Below are positions 18,122 through 27,311 of a DNA stretch of 64,000 bases, piece after piece. The notes beneath the pieces were generated by a model. It saw only the letters and a program-made list of their open reading frames with translations, did not search any database and was not told the DNA's origin. This DNA comes from Trinickia fusca (GTDB lineage: Bacteria; Pseudomonadota; Gammaproteobacteria; Burkholderiales; Burkholderiaceae), in assembly GCF_003628145.1 (NCBI RefSeq), contig NZ_RBZV01000012.1:1-64000 (forward strand), given 5' to 3'. The position numbers and the translations under genes were made by a program. The stretch's first letter is position 1. Each line of letters opens with the position of its first letter.

Positions 18122-20004
18122 AGAGCAGGCCTGCGCCCGATGCGTGCGGGCCATACGGCGATCTCGCCACGCTGCGGCGAACACAGCGCGAACTTCGTGA
18201 ACGCATTGATCGATGCATGGCGCGCGAAGAACTGTTCGAGCACGGCGCCGAGCAGATAAGGACTGTCGCCCGCGAACGCCTGTTCGTCGACGGTCATCGA
18301 TACACGCACGCCACGTCCAAATACGATTGGCCCCGGCTGTGGCACGCGTTCGAAGATCGGCGCACAGGCAAGCCGTCTGATCGCGCGAATCTGAGCGAGC
18401 GTCGCGGCATCGGCCGAGTCGGCATAAATGCCCAGCACCTCGCGCAACGCATGGGCGGCCGCTTCGTCGTCGATGCCGTCCAACGCCTGATAGTTGAGGC
18501 CGAGATGGCCGATCAACTGCCAGGTCGCCTGATCGTGCGCGAGCGGCGGACGCGGGCGCGTCGGCCCTCGCACGATCTTGACGCGCTCGATCGGTGCCGA
18601 CAGCTTCGCGGTCAGATCGCTAGCGCCGCTCAGCGGCATCGTCAGCGGCAAGTCGCGATTCGTGCATAGCGTATCGGCCGATAGCAACTCGATGCTTTCG
18701 TCGAACGGTGCGTGTCGACGATCGACGAGCGAGACGTACACATCCGTACCCGCATAGCTCGATCGTGTGTTTTGACGCGCGCCATGGGACGCCCCATGCA
18801 CCGGCACGAGGCGCGGTTCGCGCCGCAGCGAATAGTAAGCGCCGAAGTCGGCCTCGTCGTCTGCCATCGAGGCGTAGAACGGCCGAAACACACAATCGCC
18901 GCCGGCGCCGACGCGATGGCCGATCACGCGCTTGACCGCATACACCTCGTAATCGAGCGCACGCGTGCGATCGACGACGAGCCGGTAATCGGCACTACCA
19001 GGCGTCACGGCGATGCGGTCGGTCCGCTTGTCGAACAGATTGACGACAGGCGTGCAATGGAGCGCCAACGAATTCGCGTCGACGTTACGCTCGAGCACCG
19101 CATCGTGCGTATCGAACGGCAGCACCAGTTCGACTTCACTGCCGCGCACGGCGCCGATCGCCTTGCGCAGCCCCGCGATGCTGAAGAACAAATAGCGCGC
19201 CGGAAACGCGAAGTACTCGTGCAGAATCCGATAGCCGTCGAAGATACGCGCATCAAACGGTAACATCGCCTGATCGGCGCCGAATCCTTCATGAGCGATC
19301 GCGCCTGCATCGGCATCGACCCATGAGAGCCAGCGGCCGTCTGCCGGATCGCGGCAGGCCACGCCCGCGCAATGTGCCGTCACGAGTTCGAGCAGCCGTG
19401 TCGCATGCGGCTCCGATGCCGTCACATGAAAGACCAGACGCTCGAGTGGCAACTGCGCCAACGGTATGCCACCCTGCGCGCCCAGCCGTATGCGCAGCAC
19501 GCCGCGCGCACGCGCCGCTCGTCCCGCATGCGGCGGCGGCCAGTCGGGCGGTGTCGCCGTCATGCGCGCATCGAGCAATGCAAGCGGCCACAGCGTGACC
19601 TCATGGGCGGTACGAAACTCGCAAGGTGTCGGAGAATTGCCGCGCGCCTCGCCGCGCAGGTTCGTTCCGGCCGGCACGACAAAACCCTGGGCCAACGTAC
19701 CCGCACGCATGTCGACATGAAACTGCACGACGCCCATCGACGGCATCGGCGCCAGATGATTCGGATAGACGATCTCGAGCAGACGTTGCGAAAAGCGCGG
19801 AAACTCGGCATCCATCTTCAGCTGCACGCGTGCCGTCAGAAAGCAGAACCCTTCGAGCAGACGCTCGACGTAAGGGTCCGCGACGTCGATGCCATGCATG
19901 CCCAACCGCCCCGCCACCTTCGGAAACTCGCGCGCGAACTCGGTGCCAAGCTCGCGCATGTAAGCCAGCTCGCGGTTGTAGTAGTCGAGAAAGCGCGTCT
20001 CCAT
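18118..20004 (-). CDS. tssF: T6SS baseplate subunit TssF
   Basis: A 628-residue baseplate wedge protein, a full-length member of the family. It has the diagnostic N-terminus (YYNRELAYMRELGTEFAREF, then KVAGRLGMHG) and C-terminal SINAFTKFALCSPQRGEIAV. It lies 3 bases after tssE and overlaps tssG by 4 bases. It forms the wedge with TssE, TssG and TssK. Confidence 0.96.
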   Translation of the reverse strand: METRFLDYYNRELAYMRELGTEFAREFPKVAGRLGMHGIDVADPYVERLLEGFCFLTARVQLKMDAEFPRFSQRLLEIVYPNHLAPMPSMGVVQFHVDMRAGTLAQGFVVPAGTNLRGEARGNSPTPCEFRTAHEVTLWPLALLDARMTATPPDWPPPHAGRAARARGVLRIRLGAQGGIPLAQLPLERLVFHVTASEPHATRLLELVTAHCAGVACRDPADGRWLSWVDADAGAIAHEGFGADQAMLPFDARIFDGYRILHEYFAFPARYLFFSIAGLRKAIGAVRGSEVELVLPFDTHDAVLERNVDANSLALHCTPVVNLFDKRTDRIAVTPGSADYRLVVDRTRALDYEVYAVKRVIGHRVGAGGDCVFRPFYASMADDEADFGAYYSLRREPRLVPVHGASHGARQNTRSSYAGTDVYVSLVDRRHAPFDESIELLSADTLCTNRDLPLTMPLSGASDLTAKLSAPIERVKIVRGPTRPRPPLAHDQATWQLIGHLGLNYQALDGIDDEAAAHALREVLGIYADSADAATLAQIRAIRRLACAPIFERVPQPGPIVFGRGVRVSMTVDEQAFAGDSPYLLGAVLEQFFARHASINAFTKFALCSPQRGEIAVWPARIGRRPAL

Positions 20005-20007
20005 CGC

Positions 20008-20586
20008 TTAGCGCTCCCCAAGCGGGCGTAGCGATGCGACACCCGATTCGAGGTCGAGATCCGTCCGCACGAGAATCGGCAGCGGATACGGCGCGCACCA
20101 CAGCGTGCCCGCGATTTCGAACGTCAGCACGTTGTAGCGCCCGCCTTGTGCCGCTTCGTCCACGTAGCGCACATCGACGCTCGCAGGCAGCAACCGCGGC
20201 TCGAAACGCACGATCGCCTGCTTGAGCGTCTCTTCGAGCTGCACCGGGTCGATCTCCGACATGCACGAACCGGCCAGCGGCGCGATGCCGTAGTTGACGA
20301 CCGAGCGCGCGGCCTCGGGATAGTGGGCCTCGTTCGAGGTGTCGAGCGCACACGTGGTGTTGAGCAGCCAGGCCAGATCGCGCAACACGGCTTCGCGCAA
20401 CCGCGCCGCGTCGATCCACTGCGACGAGTCCAGCTCGCTGCGCGACTGCGGCGCGGCATCGGTCAAGCGATCGAGCAATGCAGGCTGCAGCCGTTCGCGC
20501 ACGCGACGCGCCTCGCCGCGCGCGCTGCCGGTGCTGGTGCCGTTGCCTTTACCTGTGCCGTAGGTTGCCGTGGACATGAGCGCCAT
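20008..20586 (-). CDS. tssE: T6SS gp25-like baseplate protein TssE
   Basis: A 192-residue gp25/lysozyme-fold protein that helps initiate sheath polymerisation. The C-terminal two-thirds carry the typical LRDAVLRDLAWLLNT-like helix and the EARSVVNYGI and LEETLKQAIVRFEPRLLP stretches. The first 25 residues are Gly/Ser/Thr-rich and probably disordered. There are two possible ATG starts 9 bases apart; the outer one is listed. It lies between hcp and tssF with spacings of only a few bases. Confidence 0.93.
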   Translation of the reverse strand: MALMSTATYGTGKGNGTSTGSARGEARRVRERLQPALLDRLTDAAPQSRSELDSSQWIDAARLREAVLRDLAWLLNTTCALDTSNEAHYPEAARSVVNYGIAPLAGSCMSEIDPVQLEETLKQAIVRFEPRLLPASVDVRYVDEAAQGGRYNVLTFEIAGTLWCAPYPLPILVRTDLDLESGVASLRPLGER

Positions 20587-20589
20587 CCG

Positions 20590-21081
20590 CTACATCTCGG
20601 TGTTCTTCTTGATGTCCCAGCCCATCTGGACCTCGGCGCCCTTGCCGCCGCTCTCGGTCTGCTCCCAGTACTGTTTCTTCACGCGTGCGGCCTGAAAGCC
20701 GTACTGCATGACAAGGCGATCGGTCGCATCGCCCCCGTCGGAACCGGCGATCTGCGCAAGCGTCACGATGACTTCCTCGAGCGTCACACGCGAGAACTCG
20801 ATCTGCTTGCCCCCCGTCTTGCATGACGATATCTCGACCTTCGACAAGTGCTTGCCGCTTGCGCAATGCTTCATGATGGCTGGCGTCGCCTTGTCCATGT
20901 ATGCCGTCACGACCAGATCGCTGAAATTGGCCTTGCCGGCATTGCCGCCGCCACCGCTTGCCATCGCGGCCGGCTGCGCCGCGCCCCACGAGAACGACTG
21001 GATGTCGGTCCAGCCCGTATGCTGCGAGTCGGCCGACTCGCCCGTCGTGCCATCCACCTTCATGAACATCGCCACGCCCAT
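20590..21081 (-). CDS. hcp: T6SS inner-tube protein Hcp (TssD)
   Basis: A 163-residue tube protein that hexamerises and is expelled on sheath contraction. Recognised by MFMKVDGTTGESADSQHTGW, IQSFSWGAAQP, and the C-terminal VTLEEVIVTLAQIAGSD and QMGWDIKKN stretches of the family. GGAGG with a 5-base spacing sets the start. It lies 31 bases downstream of tssC. Some Hcp proteins also act as effector chaperones; there is no fused effector here. Confidence 0.96.
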   Translation of the reverse strand: MGVAMFMKVDGTTGESADSQHTGWTDIQSFSWGAAQPAAMASGGGGNAGKANFSDLVVTAYMDKATPAIMKHCASGKHLSKVEISSCKTGGKQIEFSRVTLEEVIVTLAQIAGSDGGDATDRLVMQYGFQAARVKKQYWEQTESGGKGAEVQMGWDIKKNTEM

Positions 21082-21112
21082 AGCGCCCTCCGTTTCAGAT
21101 AGAAACCACGGT

Positions 21113-22624
21113 TCACCTGTCCTCGGCCTTCAGCGAAGGCAGCCTCGAGACGAGCCGCAGCGACACCGTCAGCCCTTCGAGCTGGTAGTGAGGCCGCAGG
21201 AAGAATTTCGCCGCGTAATAGCCGGGGTTGTCCTCGATTTCATCGACGACGACCTGCGCCGCCGCAAGCGGCTTGCGCGCTTTCGTCTCCTGCGACGAGT
21301 TGGCCGGGTCGCCATCGACGTAGTTCATGATCCAGTCGTTGAGCCAGCGCTCCATGTCGCTGCGCTCCTCGAACGCCCCGATCTTGTCGCGCACGATGCA
21401 CTTGAGGTAATGCGCGAAGCGGCTGCACGCGAACAGATACGGCAGGCGGGCCGACAGCCTGGCATTGGCCGTCGCGTCCGGGTCGTCGTATTCGCCGGCC
21501 TGGAACAGAGACTGTGCGCCGATGAACGCGGCCACGTCGGAATTCTTGCGATGAATCAACGGGATCAGGCCGTTCTTCGCGAGCTCCGCCTCGCGCCTGT
21601 CGCTGATCGCGATCTCGGTCGGGCATTTGAGGTCGACGCCGCCGTCGTCGGTCGGAAACGTGTGACACGGCAGATTCTCGACCGCCCCACCCGACTCCAC
21701 GCCGCGAATCGCCGAGCACCAGCCGTACAGCTTGAACGAGCGGTTGACGTTGGCCGCCATCGCGTAGGCCGCGTTCGACCACGTGTAACGGTCGTGACGC
21801 TCGCCGTCGGTTTGCTCCTCGAAGTCGAACTCGTCGACGGGATCGGTACGCGCGCCATAGGGCAACCGTGCCAGAAAGCGCGGCATCGCGAGGCCCACGT
21901 AGCGCGAATCCTCGGCTTCGCGCACGCTGCGCCATGCCGCGTATTCGGTGTTCTGAAAGATCTTCGTCAGATCGCGCGGATTGCCCAGCTCCTGCCACGA
22001 GTCCATCTGCATCAGCGCCGACGACACCCCGCCGATGAACGGCGCATGCGCGGCCGACGCGATCTTCGAGAGCTCGCGCAACATCTCGACGTCGGGCGGG
22101 CTATGGTCGAAGTAGTAATCGCCAACGAGACAACCGAACGGTTCGCCACCGAGCTGCCCGTACTCCTCCTCGTAGACCTTCTTGAACAGCGGACTCTGAT
22201 CCCACGCGACGCCTTTGTGACGCTTGAGCATGCGCGCCACTTCCTTCTTGCTCGCGGGCATCACACGGATTTTCAGCATCTCGTCGGTCTCCGTGTTGTT
22301 GACCAGATACTGCAGCCCGCGCCATGAGCCTTCGAGACGCTGGAACTCGTCGTGATGGAGGATCTCGTTGATCTGCCCGCTGAGCTTGCGGTCGATTTCG
22401 GCGATCAGCTGACGCACGGTGTCATAAGCGTCGCTCGACACCGTCACCGCATGTTCGAGCGCCTGGTGCGCGAGCGTCTGCACGGCGTGCTGCACCGCCT
22501 CGCGCGCCTGCTCCGTCTTCGGTTTGATCTCTTTGTTCAGCAGCGCCGTGAATTCGTCGCTCGCCAGCACGTTCACGGGGAGCGGCGCATCGCCTTTGAC
22601 GTCTTGCCCTTCGAGCCTATTCAT
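21113..22624 (-). CDS. tssC: T6SS contractile sheath large subunit TssC
   Basis: A 503-residue sheath protein (VipB/ImpD family). It carries characteristic segments such as LEGSWRGLQYLVNNTETDEM, FGCLVGDYYFDHSPPDVEML and the C-terminal EDNPGYYAAKFFLRPHYQLE. The start at 22624 is chosen because GGAGG lies 5 bases upstream; it overlaps the end of tssB by 8 bases. A longer frame to 22663 is less likely. It co-assembles with TssB and is recycled by ClpV. Confidence 0.97.
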   Translation of the reverse strand: MNRLEGQDVKGDAPLPVNVLASDEFTALLNKEIKPKTEQAREAVQHAVQTLAHQALEHAVTVSSDAYDTVRQLIAEIDRKLSGQINEILHHDEFQRLEGSWRGLQYLVNNTETDEMLKIRVMPASKKEVARMLKRHKGVAWDQSPLFKKVYEEEYGQLGGEPFGCLVGDYYFDHSPPDVEMLRELSKIASAAHAPFIGGVSSALMQMDSWQELGNPRDLTKIFQNTEYAAWRSVREAEDSRYVGLAMPRFLARLPYGARTDPVDEFDFEEQTDGERHDRYTWSNAAYAMAANVNRSFKLYGWCSAIRGVESGGAVENLPCHTFPTDDGGVDLKCPTEIAISDRREAELAKNGLIPLIHRKNSDVAAFIGAQSLFQAGEYDDPDATANARLSARLPYLFACSRFAHYLKCIVRDKIGAFEERSDMERWLNDWIMNYVDGDPANSSQETKARKPLAAAQVVVDEIEDNPGYYAAKFFLRPHYQLEGLTVSLRLVSRLPSLKAEDR

Positions 22625-23192
22625 CTGCACCTCCGTGCGTTGCGCCGCCGTTGCCGTTGCCATCGCCGTCGCGCGATGCGCCCGTTTCGGCCATCACGCC
22701 TCGCGAAAGCGCCGCCAGCAGAGCCGGATCGGCGAGCGCTTTGGCCAGCAGCGCTTCGGCGCCGCGCTTGCCGTCGATGTACGACAGCAGATTGGCAAGC
22801 TCCGTGCGCGCCTGGAGCAGCCGCCGCAGCGGCTCGATGTTGCGCGCGATGGCCGTAGGCGAAAAGTCGTCCATGCTGCGCAGCGACATCTCCACCTGCA
22901 GCTTGCCGTCGCCGCTCAACGTATTCGGCACCTCCAGCGATAGCGTGGGGTTGATCGACTTCATGCGGTCGTCGAAGTTGTCGACGTCGATTTCCATGAA
23001 CTTGCGCTCGCTCAAGTCGGGCAACGCATCAGCCCGGTTGCCGGCCAGGTCGGCGAGCACGCCCATGACGAACGGCAACTGCACCTTGCGCTCCGATCCA
23101 TACAGCTCGACGTCGTATTCGATCTGCACGCGCGGCGCCCGGTTGCGTGCAATGAACTTCTGGCCGCTCGTCGATGACTTGTAACTTGGCAT
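22617..23192 (-). CDS. tssB: T6SS contractile sheath small subunit TssB
   Basis: A 191-residue VipA/ImpC-family protein. Diagnostic stretches are RVQIEYDVELYGSERKVQLP, FVMGVLADLAG and ERKFMEIDVDNFDDRMKSIN. The start at 23192 (MPSYKSS) has GAGGAG 8 bases upstream. The C-terminal tail is Gly/Asp/Asn-rich. It overlaps tssC by 8 bases, so the partners of the sheath heterodimer are made together. Confidence 0.96.
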   Translation of the reverse strand: MPSYKSSTSGQKFIARNRAPRVQIEYDVELYGSERKVQLPFVMGVLADLAGNRADALPDLSERKFMEIDVDNFDDRMKSINPTLSLEVPNTLSGDGKLQVEMSLRSMDDFSPTAIARNIEPLRRLLQARTELANLLSYIDGKRGAEALLAKALADPALLAALSRGVMAETGASRDGDGNGNGGATHGGADE

Positions 23193-23232
23193 GTCGATTC
23201 GCTCCTCGCGCACGAAACGTGCGCCTCTCGTC

Positions 23233-24357
23233 TTACGGGGATTCCGTCGAACGCCGTTCGCCGGCGTCTGCGCCCTCGAGGCCGCGACCGCTCAGCACGT
23301 CGAGCTGTGGCAGGCTGTCGGGCGCGATGTCGCGGATGATTTCGTAGAAGTTCAGCTTGAGCAGACGCTGTGCCCGGCGCAGGAACATCGGCGCCGGGTG
23401 GCTCGGCTCGTGTTCTTCGAAGTAACGGCACATCTTTTCGAGGCCCAGGTCGACGTCGGCACGACTCGATATCTGCATGTCGCGCCATGCCGAGCCGTTT
23501 GCCGAGCCGTTTGCCGAGCCGTTTGACGAGCCGTTTGACGACGCACGAGGCATGTCGCTCGCGGGCAAAGGGTTCGTCGCCGCATCGACGGCATCGCGAA
23601 TCCTGGTGGCATCGGCTGCTTCGACCTCGACAGCCGGTCGCGTCGCATCGAGCGCGCCCTTCACGGCGATCAGGCAGCGCTCGAATCCGCTCGTCTCGAG
23701 CGACCATTCGTCGCCAAGGTGCTCGCGCACCATCGCGCGGACTGTCCTCAACGCATCGTGCGCATCGAATGCCGCGCACACGTTGTCATCGTGTGCGTCG
23801 AATGCCGTTCGCAGTTCATGGGCGAGTGAATCGCGCCCACCAACATAGCGCGCACCGCTATCGGCAACGGGCTCGCGACCTTCGAGCACATCACCGGCGT
23901 CTTTCACCGTCAGTGCCCCGATCAACACGCAATCGCGCGCCATGCGAGCGCCCCCTTGCGGCCCGATGAGTTCCACCAGCGCATTGATACGCGGCATCGG
24001 ATCATGCACGCCGTCGATGTCGAGCCGTGGATGCAAGCCATCCCAATACCGGCTCACCAGCGCCGCGGCGAGCCGCAGCGCATCGGCATAGCCTGGCAAG
24101 CCACACGAGCGCGTCCATGCGCGTGCCAACTCGACCAGCACGCGCAAGTCCTTCGTGCGCGTAAAGAGACTGGCGGCAAGCGCTTCGACACGCGCCCAAT
24201 CGGGTGGCTGCGCCGCGATGACCGTCGTGCCGTACTGCTCCTCGGGCCGTCCCTCCGCGCTCTGCTGCAGCTGCAAAAAATCCTCGTCATATTCGAGGTC
24301 GGGACCGCAGGGCGCATCATCGGCTATCGGCGCAAGCATCGCTTCGATCATCGGCAT
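23233..24357 (-). CDS. tssA: T6SS cap/assembly protein TssA (ImpA_N family)
   Basis: A 374-residue protein with an N-terminal ImpA_N domain (residues about 5-130: ADDAPCGPDLEYDEDFLQLQ; WARVEALAASLFTRTKDLRV) and a C-terminal helical domain (RRAQRLLKLNFYEIIRDIAP). TssA primes sheath and tube polymerisation at the baseplate and may track the distal end. A low-complexity SNGSSNGSANGSANGSA linker separates the two domains and is encoded by a 12-bp tandem repeat. AGGAG eight bases upstream supports the start. Confidence 0.94.
   Translation of the reverse strand: MPMIEAMLAPIADDAPCGPDLEYDEDFLQLQQSAEGRPEEQYGTTVIAAQPPDWARVEALAASLFTRTKDLRVLVELARAWTRSCGLPGYADALRLAAALVSRYWDGLHPRLDIDGVHDPMPRINALVELIGPQGGARMARDCVLIGALTVKDAGDVLEGREPVADSGARYVGGRDSLAHELRTAFDAHDDNVCAAFDAHDALRTVRAMVREHLGDEWSLETSGFERCLIAVKGALDATRPAVEVEAADATRIRDAVDAATNPLPASDMPRASSNGSSNGSANGSANGSAWRDMQISSRADVDLGLEKMCRYFEEHEPSHPAPMFLRRAQRLLKLNFYEIIRDIAPDSLPQLDVLSGRGLEGADAGERRSTESP
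23489..23536. repeat. 12-bp tandem repeat in the tssA linker
   Basis: Four consecutive 12-bp units (GCCGAGCCGTTT three times, then GACGAGCCGTTT) encode the N-G-S-A/S linker repeats of TssA. The number of units could vary by slippage without breaking the frame, altering linker length only. Confidence 0.8.
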
Positions 24358-24418
24358 CTGCTGCGCTCCTTATCGTTGCCTCCGCATTGCCAATCGTGGC
24401 TCATCTTCGGCCTCGCAT

Positions 24419-26578
24419 TCATTCGAACGTGTAGGTGATGTCGATCGGCTGACTGCCCGCTTCGATGCGCACGGTGCGACGCAGCGGCGTCAGCGCGCCG
24501 TTGCGGATCTCGATGTGATAGGTGCCCGGCAACAGGCTCATGCGCATGAACGGCGGCGTTACGCCACGCTTGACCCCGTCGACGTACACCTCGCCCCATG
24601 GATAGACATGAAGCCGCACCGGGACCGGCTGCATCGCGTCTGCTGTCGGTTGGGTTTGCGCAAGTTGTGCGGCCGCGCTCGACGCGCCACGAGACAAGTC
24701 GTTCGCGCTGGCGATACGACGCTCGGCGAGCGGCGGTGGTTGCTGCGGTTGCTGCTGCACTGGCCTTGGCGACGCGACAGGCGGGGTCGGCGCGACGACC
24801 GCTGTCGTCGGCGCGGATTGCATCGCCGACGGTGCATTAGATGCCTGCTGCACGGCTGGCGCGACCTGTGTGCTCTGGGCGCTCTGCCCAGGTGTCGTCA
24901 TCGGAGGAGATGCCACGACAGCAGGTTGATTCACGGGTGGCGTCGCAAGTGCTGTGGTCGACACGGACGCCGCTGGTGCCTGTGCAGCGTTGACCACACC
25001 GGAGACGGCTGGCGGTTGTGGCGTAACAGGTACGGTGGGTGAAGCAAGCTGAGCCGTTCCACTACCGCTACCGTTGGCCGCAAGCTGCGCGGGCGTGGGC
25101 GTGGGCACAGGTGAGAACGGCCGTATCACGAGATGCAGCAACGCGACACCGACCAACACCACCACGCCGACGACAAGTGCCGGCACGCCGATCGTCTTCC
25201 AGGGGCTAGCCGTGAAGAGGTCCTGCACCCATGACGCAGGGGCCGCGCGCGTACGCAGCGCATCTTCGTCAGCGATCGTCGACTGAGCCGCGGCAGCGGC
25301 GGCGGCATGGACCGTGGGCGTCGTGCGATCTGCCGTGGAGTCGTTGGTCTGATGCGTGGTCTGGTGCACAGCGGATGGCTGTGCCGCCCCTACCTGGGCC
25401 GCCACGCCATCGCGTGCCGTTGATGAAGCAAGCGCATCACGCTGAACGCGCTCATCACGCGTGCCGCTCGCTTGAACGGCACCCGATCGCTCCGCCACCG
25501 GTTCCGACTGTGGTTCCGCCTGTGCACGCGGGGCCGCGTCAGCCAATCGAGTCGACGAAGACGACGATGAAGACGCCGCAGCCTGACGCTCGCCATCCGT
25601 TGGCTCACCATGACGATCAGCCACCACGAACACGCCCGGCGCGGCCTCGTGCAGGCCCAACAGCTGGGCAAACGCCGCCACCGAATCGGGCCGATCCTCG
25701 ATGCGCAACGCGAGCGCCTTATCGATCGCGGCCAGCACCCTCGGGCTGAAGCGCATCTCGCCAGGCAGTGCGCGCGTGGCGAGCGGCCGGTACTGATCCT
25801 GGATGCTGCGCACGACAGCGGCCGGCGGCACCTCGCCCGTGAGCAAGGCATGCATGACCGCACCCAGCGCATAGATGTCGGTCCAAGGCCCTTGACGGAA
25901 CGCCGGATCGTCGGTGTACTGCTCGATCGGCGCATAGCCGGGCTTGAGCATCATCGCAGTCTCGTCGACGATGTCGCCGATCAGCTTGCGCGCCGCACCG
26001 AAGTCCAGCAGCACCGGCTTGCCGCCCGGCTGCACGAGAATGTTGTCGAGCGCGATGTCGCGATGAAAGCATTGCGCCCGATGCAGCACATCCAGTGCAC
26101 CGAGCAGGGCAGCCAGCATCGCCAGCAGCTCGGGTTCGCCCATATGCAGGCCTTTGGCCGCGAGCTGCTTCAGCGTCTGTCCCTCGTAGAACGGCATCAC
26201 CATATAAGCGGTGCCATGACTCTCCCAGAAGTGCAGCACCTTCAGCAAGCCCGGGTGATCGAACTGCGCGAGCAGCCGCGCTTCGTTGAGGAACGCGGCA
26301 CGCCCGGCCTCGAACGCCTCCGAGAAACGTGGCGAGCGCAGCGCGACCGTGTAGTCGCCTGCCCGCGCAGCCAGCATCGCCGGCATGTACTCTTTCACCG
26401 CAACCGCGCGCTGCAACTTGCGATCGAACGCGCGATAGACGATACCGAAGCCGCCGATGCCAAGCACCGAGTCGAGCTGAAACTCGCCGAGCCGGTGCCC
26501 GTTCGGCAACGGCCGGATAGGGTCGCTGGCGTCGCGATCGGCGCTCGTCTCGCCTTCCGCGAATCGCGATTCCGTCAT
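24419..26578 (-). CDS. T6SS-associated Ser/Thr protein kinase (PpkA-like) with PEGA domain
   Basis: A 719-residue membrane kinase. The kinase domain (about residues 30-300) is intact: Gly loop GIGGFG (near 41), VAVKE lysine at 62, HRDIALDN catalytic loop (173-180), DFG (193-195). A long Ala/Pro/Gln/Thr-rich linker leads to one transmembrane helix (VPALVVGVVVLVGVALLHLV), another low-complexity linker and a C-terminal periplasmic PEGA-like domain (VYPWGEVYVDGVKRGVTPPF). It is expected to phosphorylate the FHA protein TagH, opposed by PppA. The start is fixed by GGAGG eight bases upstream of 26578. Confidence 0.9.
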   Translation of the reverse strand: MTESRFAEGETSADRDASDPIRPLPNGHRLGEFQLDSVLGIGGFGIVYRAFDRKLQRAVAVKEYMPAMLAARAGDYTVALRSPRFSEAFEAGRAAFLNEARLLAQFDHPGLLKVLHFWESHGTAYMVMPFYEGQTLKQLAAKGLHMGEPELLAMLAALLGALDVLHRAQCFHRDIALDNILVQPGGKPVLLDFGAARKLIGDIVDETAMMLKPGYAPIEQYTDDPAFRQGPWTDIYALGAVMHALLTGEVPPAAVVRSIQDQYRPLATRALPGEMRFSPRVLAAIDKALALRIEDRPDSVAAFAQLLGLHEAAPGVFVVADRHGEPTDGERQAAASSSSSSSTRLADAAPRAQAEPQSEPVAERSGAVQASGTRDERVQRDALASSTARDGVAAQVGAAQPSAVHQTTHQTNDSTADRTTPTVHAAAAAAAQSTIADEDALRTRAAPASWVQDLFTASPWKTIGVPALVVGVVVLVGVALLHLVIRPFSPVPTPTPAQLAANGSGSGTAQLASPTVPVTPQPPAVSGVVNAAQAPAASVSTTALATPPVNQPAVVASPPMTTPGQSAQSTQVAPAVQQASNAPSAMQSAPTTAVVAPTPPVASPRPVQQQPQQPPPLAERRIASANDLSRGASSAAAQLAQTQPTADAMQPVPVRLHVYPWGEVYVDGVKRGVTPPFMRMSLLPGTYHIEIRNGALTPLRRTVRIEAGSQPIDITYTFE

Positions 26579-26642
26579 CTGCTTACCCTCCGTATCCTCG
26601 TGCGATCGACGCGCGGTACGATGCGCCACATCGCCGGCTCAC

Positions 26643-27311
26643 CTACTCGAATCGTTGCTGCGCCCGCTCGCCGAACAAGCGCCTGAACAGCGCGCCGTCG
26701 AGCCTGCCCGTGTGGACTTCGGTGCGCGCCGGCGCCGATCCGGCCTCGCGCGTCCACCAGAAACTCGTCGTCCCGTGCGGATCGAAGTACTCCAACAAGT
26801 TCGGCCATCCTGGCACGGGCGGCGCTGCCGATGGTGCGTGCCCCAGTGCGACTTGCTCGGCCAGCACCGAGTCGAATTGCTCGGGCCCGTGCGCCCGCTC
26901 GATCGCTTCGGTCAGTGCCTCGCGCATCGGCCCCAGCCTCGCACCCGCAAGGCCGCCTGAACGCGGCGAATAGTCGGCGGCGGTCATGGCATCGGCCACG
27001 ACGAGCGGGTAATGGCGGCCCACACGATCGCGGCTCGGTGCAAGGCAGCCGAACTGCACCCAGCCCGCATCCGCCCCGGCCGGCATGGCGAAGTCCCACA
27101 CGGGCGCCTGCAAATAGGCTTGCACGAACGCCTCGCGCCGCGCTTCGTGCAGCTCAGCCATACCCAGCGCAAACCATTGCTCCCATGCCTGCGCCAGCGC
27201 GCGCGGCATGCGTCGATTGACGAAGTCGCCCGCCCCTGGCAGCTTGCCGTACCACACGGGCAGAGTCCGCTGCACGCTCGCGCACGCGCCGTTCACGATT
27301 TCGCCGGACAC
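26643..27311 (-). CDS. tagF: T6SS post-translational regulator TagF
   Basis: A 222-residue TagF/ImpM-family protein (VWYGKLPGAGDFVNRRMPRA; CLAPSRDRVGRHYPLVV; WWTREAG). TagF represses T6SS assembly in related systems by binding TagH/Fha, so it is the third arm of the phosphorylation switch. It starts at GTG 27311 with GGAGG seven bases upstream, and overlaps the end of tssM by 19 bases. Confidence 0.92.
   Translation of the reverse strand: MSGEIVNGACASVQRTLPVWYGKLPGAGDFVNRRMPRALAQAWEQWFALGMAELHEARREAFVQAYLQAPVWDFAMPAGADAGWVQFGCLAPSRDRVGRHYPLVVADAMTAADYSPRSGGLAGARLGPMREALTEAIERAHGPEQFDSVLAEQVALGHAPSAAPPVPGWPNLLEYFDPHGTTSFWWTREAGSAPARTEVHTGRLDGALFRRLFGERAQQRFE

Noticed and set aside
20708-22327. 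A 539-codon open frame on the plus strand
   Set aside because: It is antisense to hcp and tssC, with arginine-rich non-protein-like composition.
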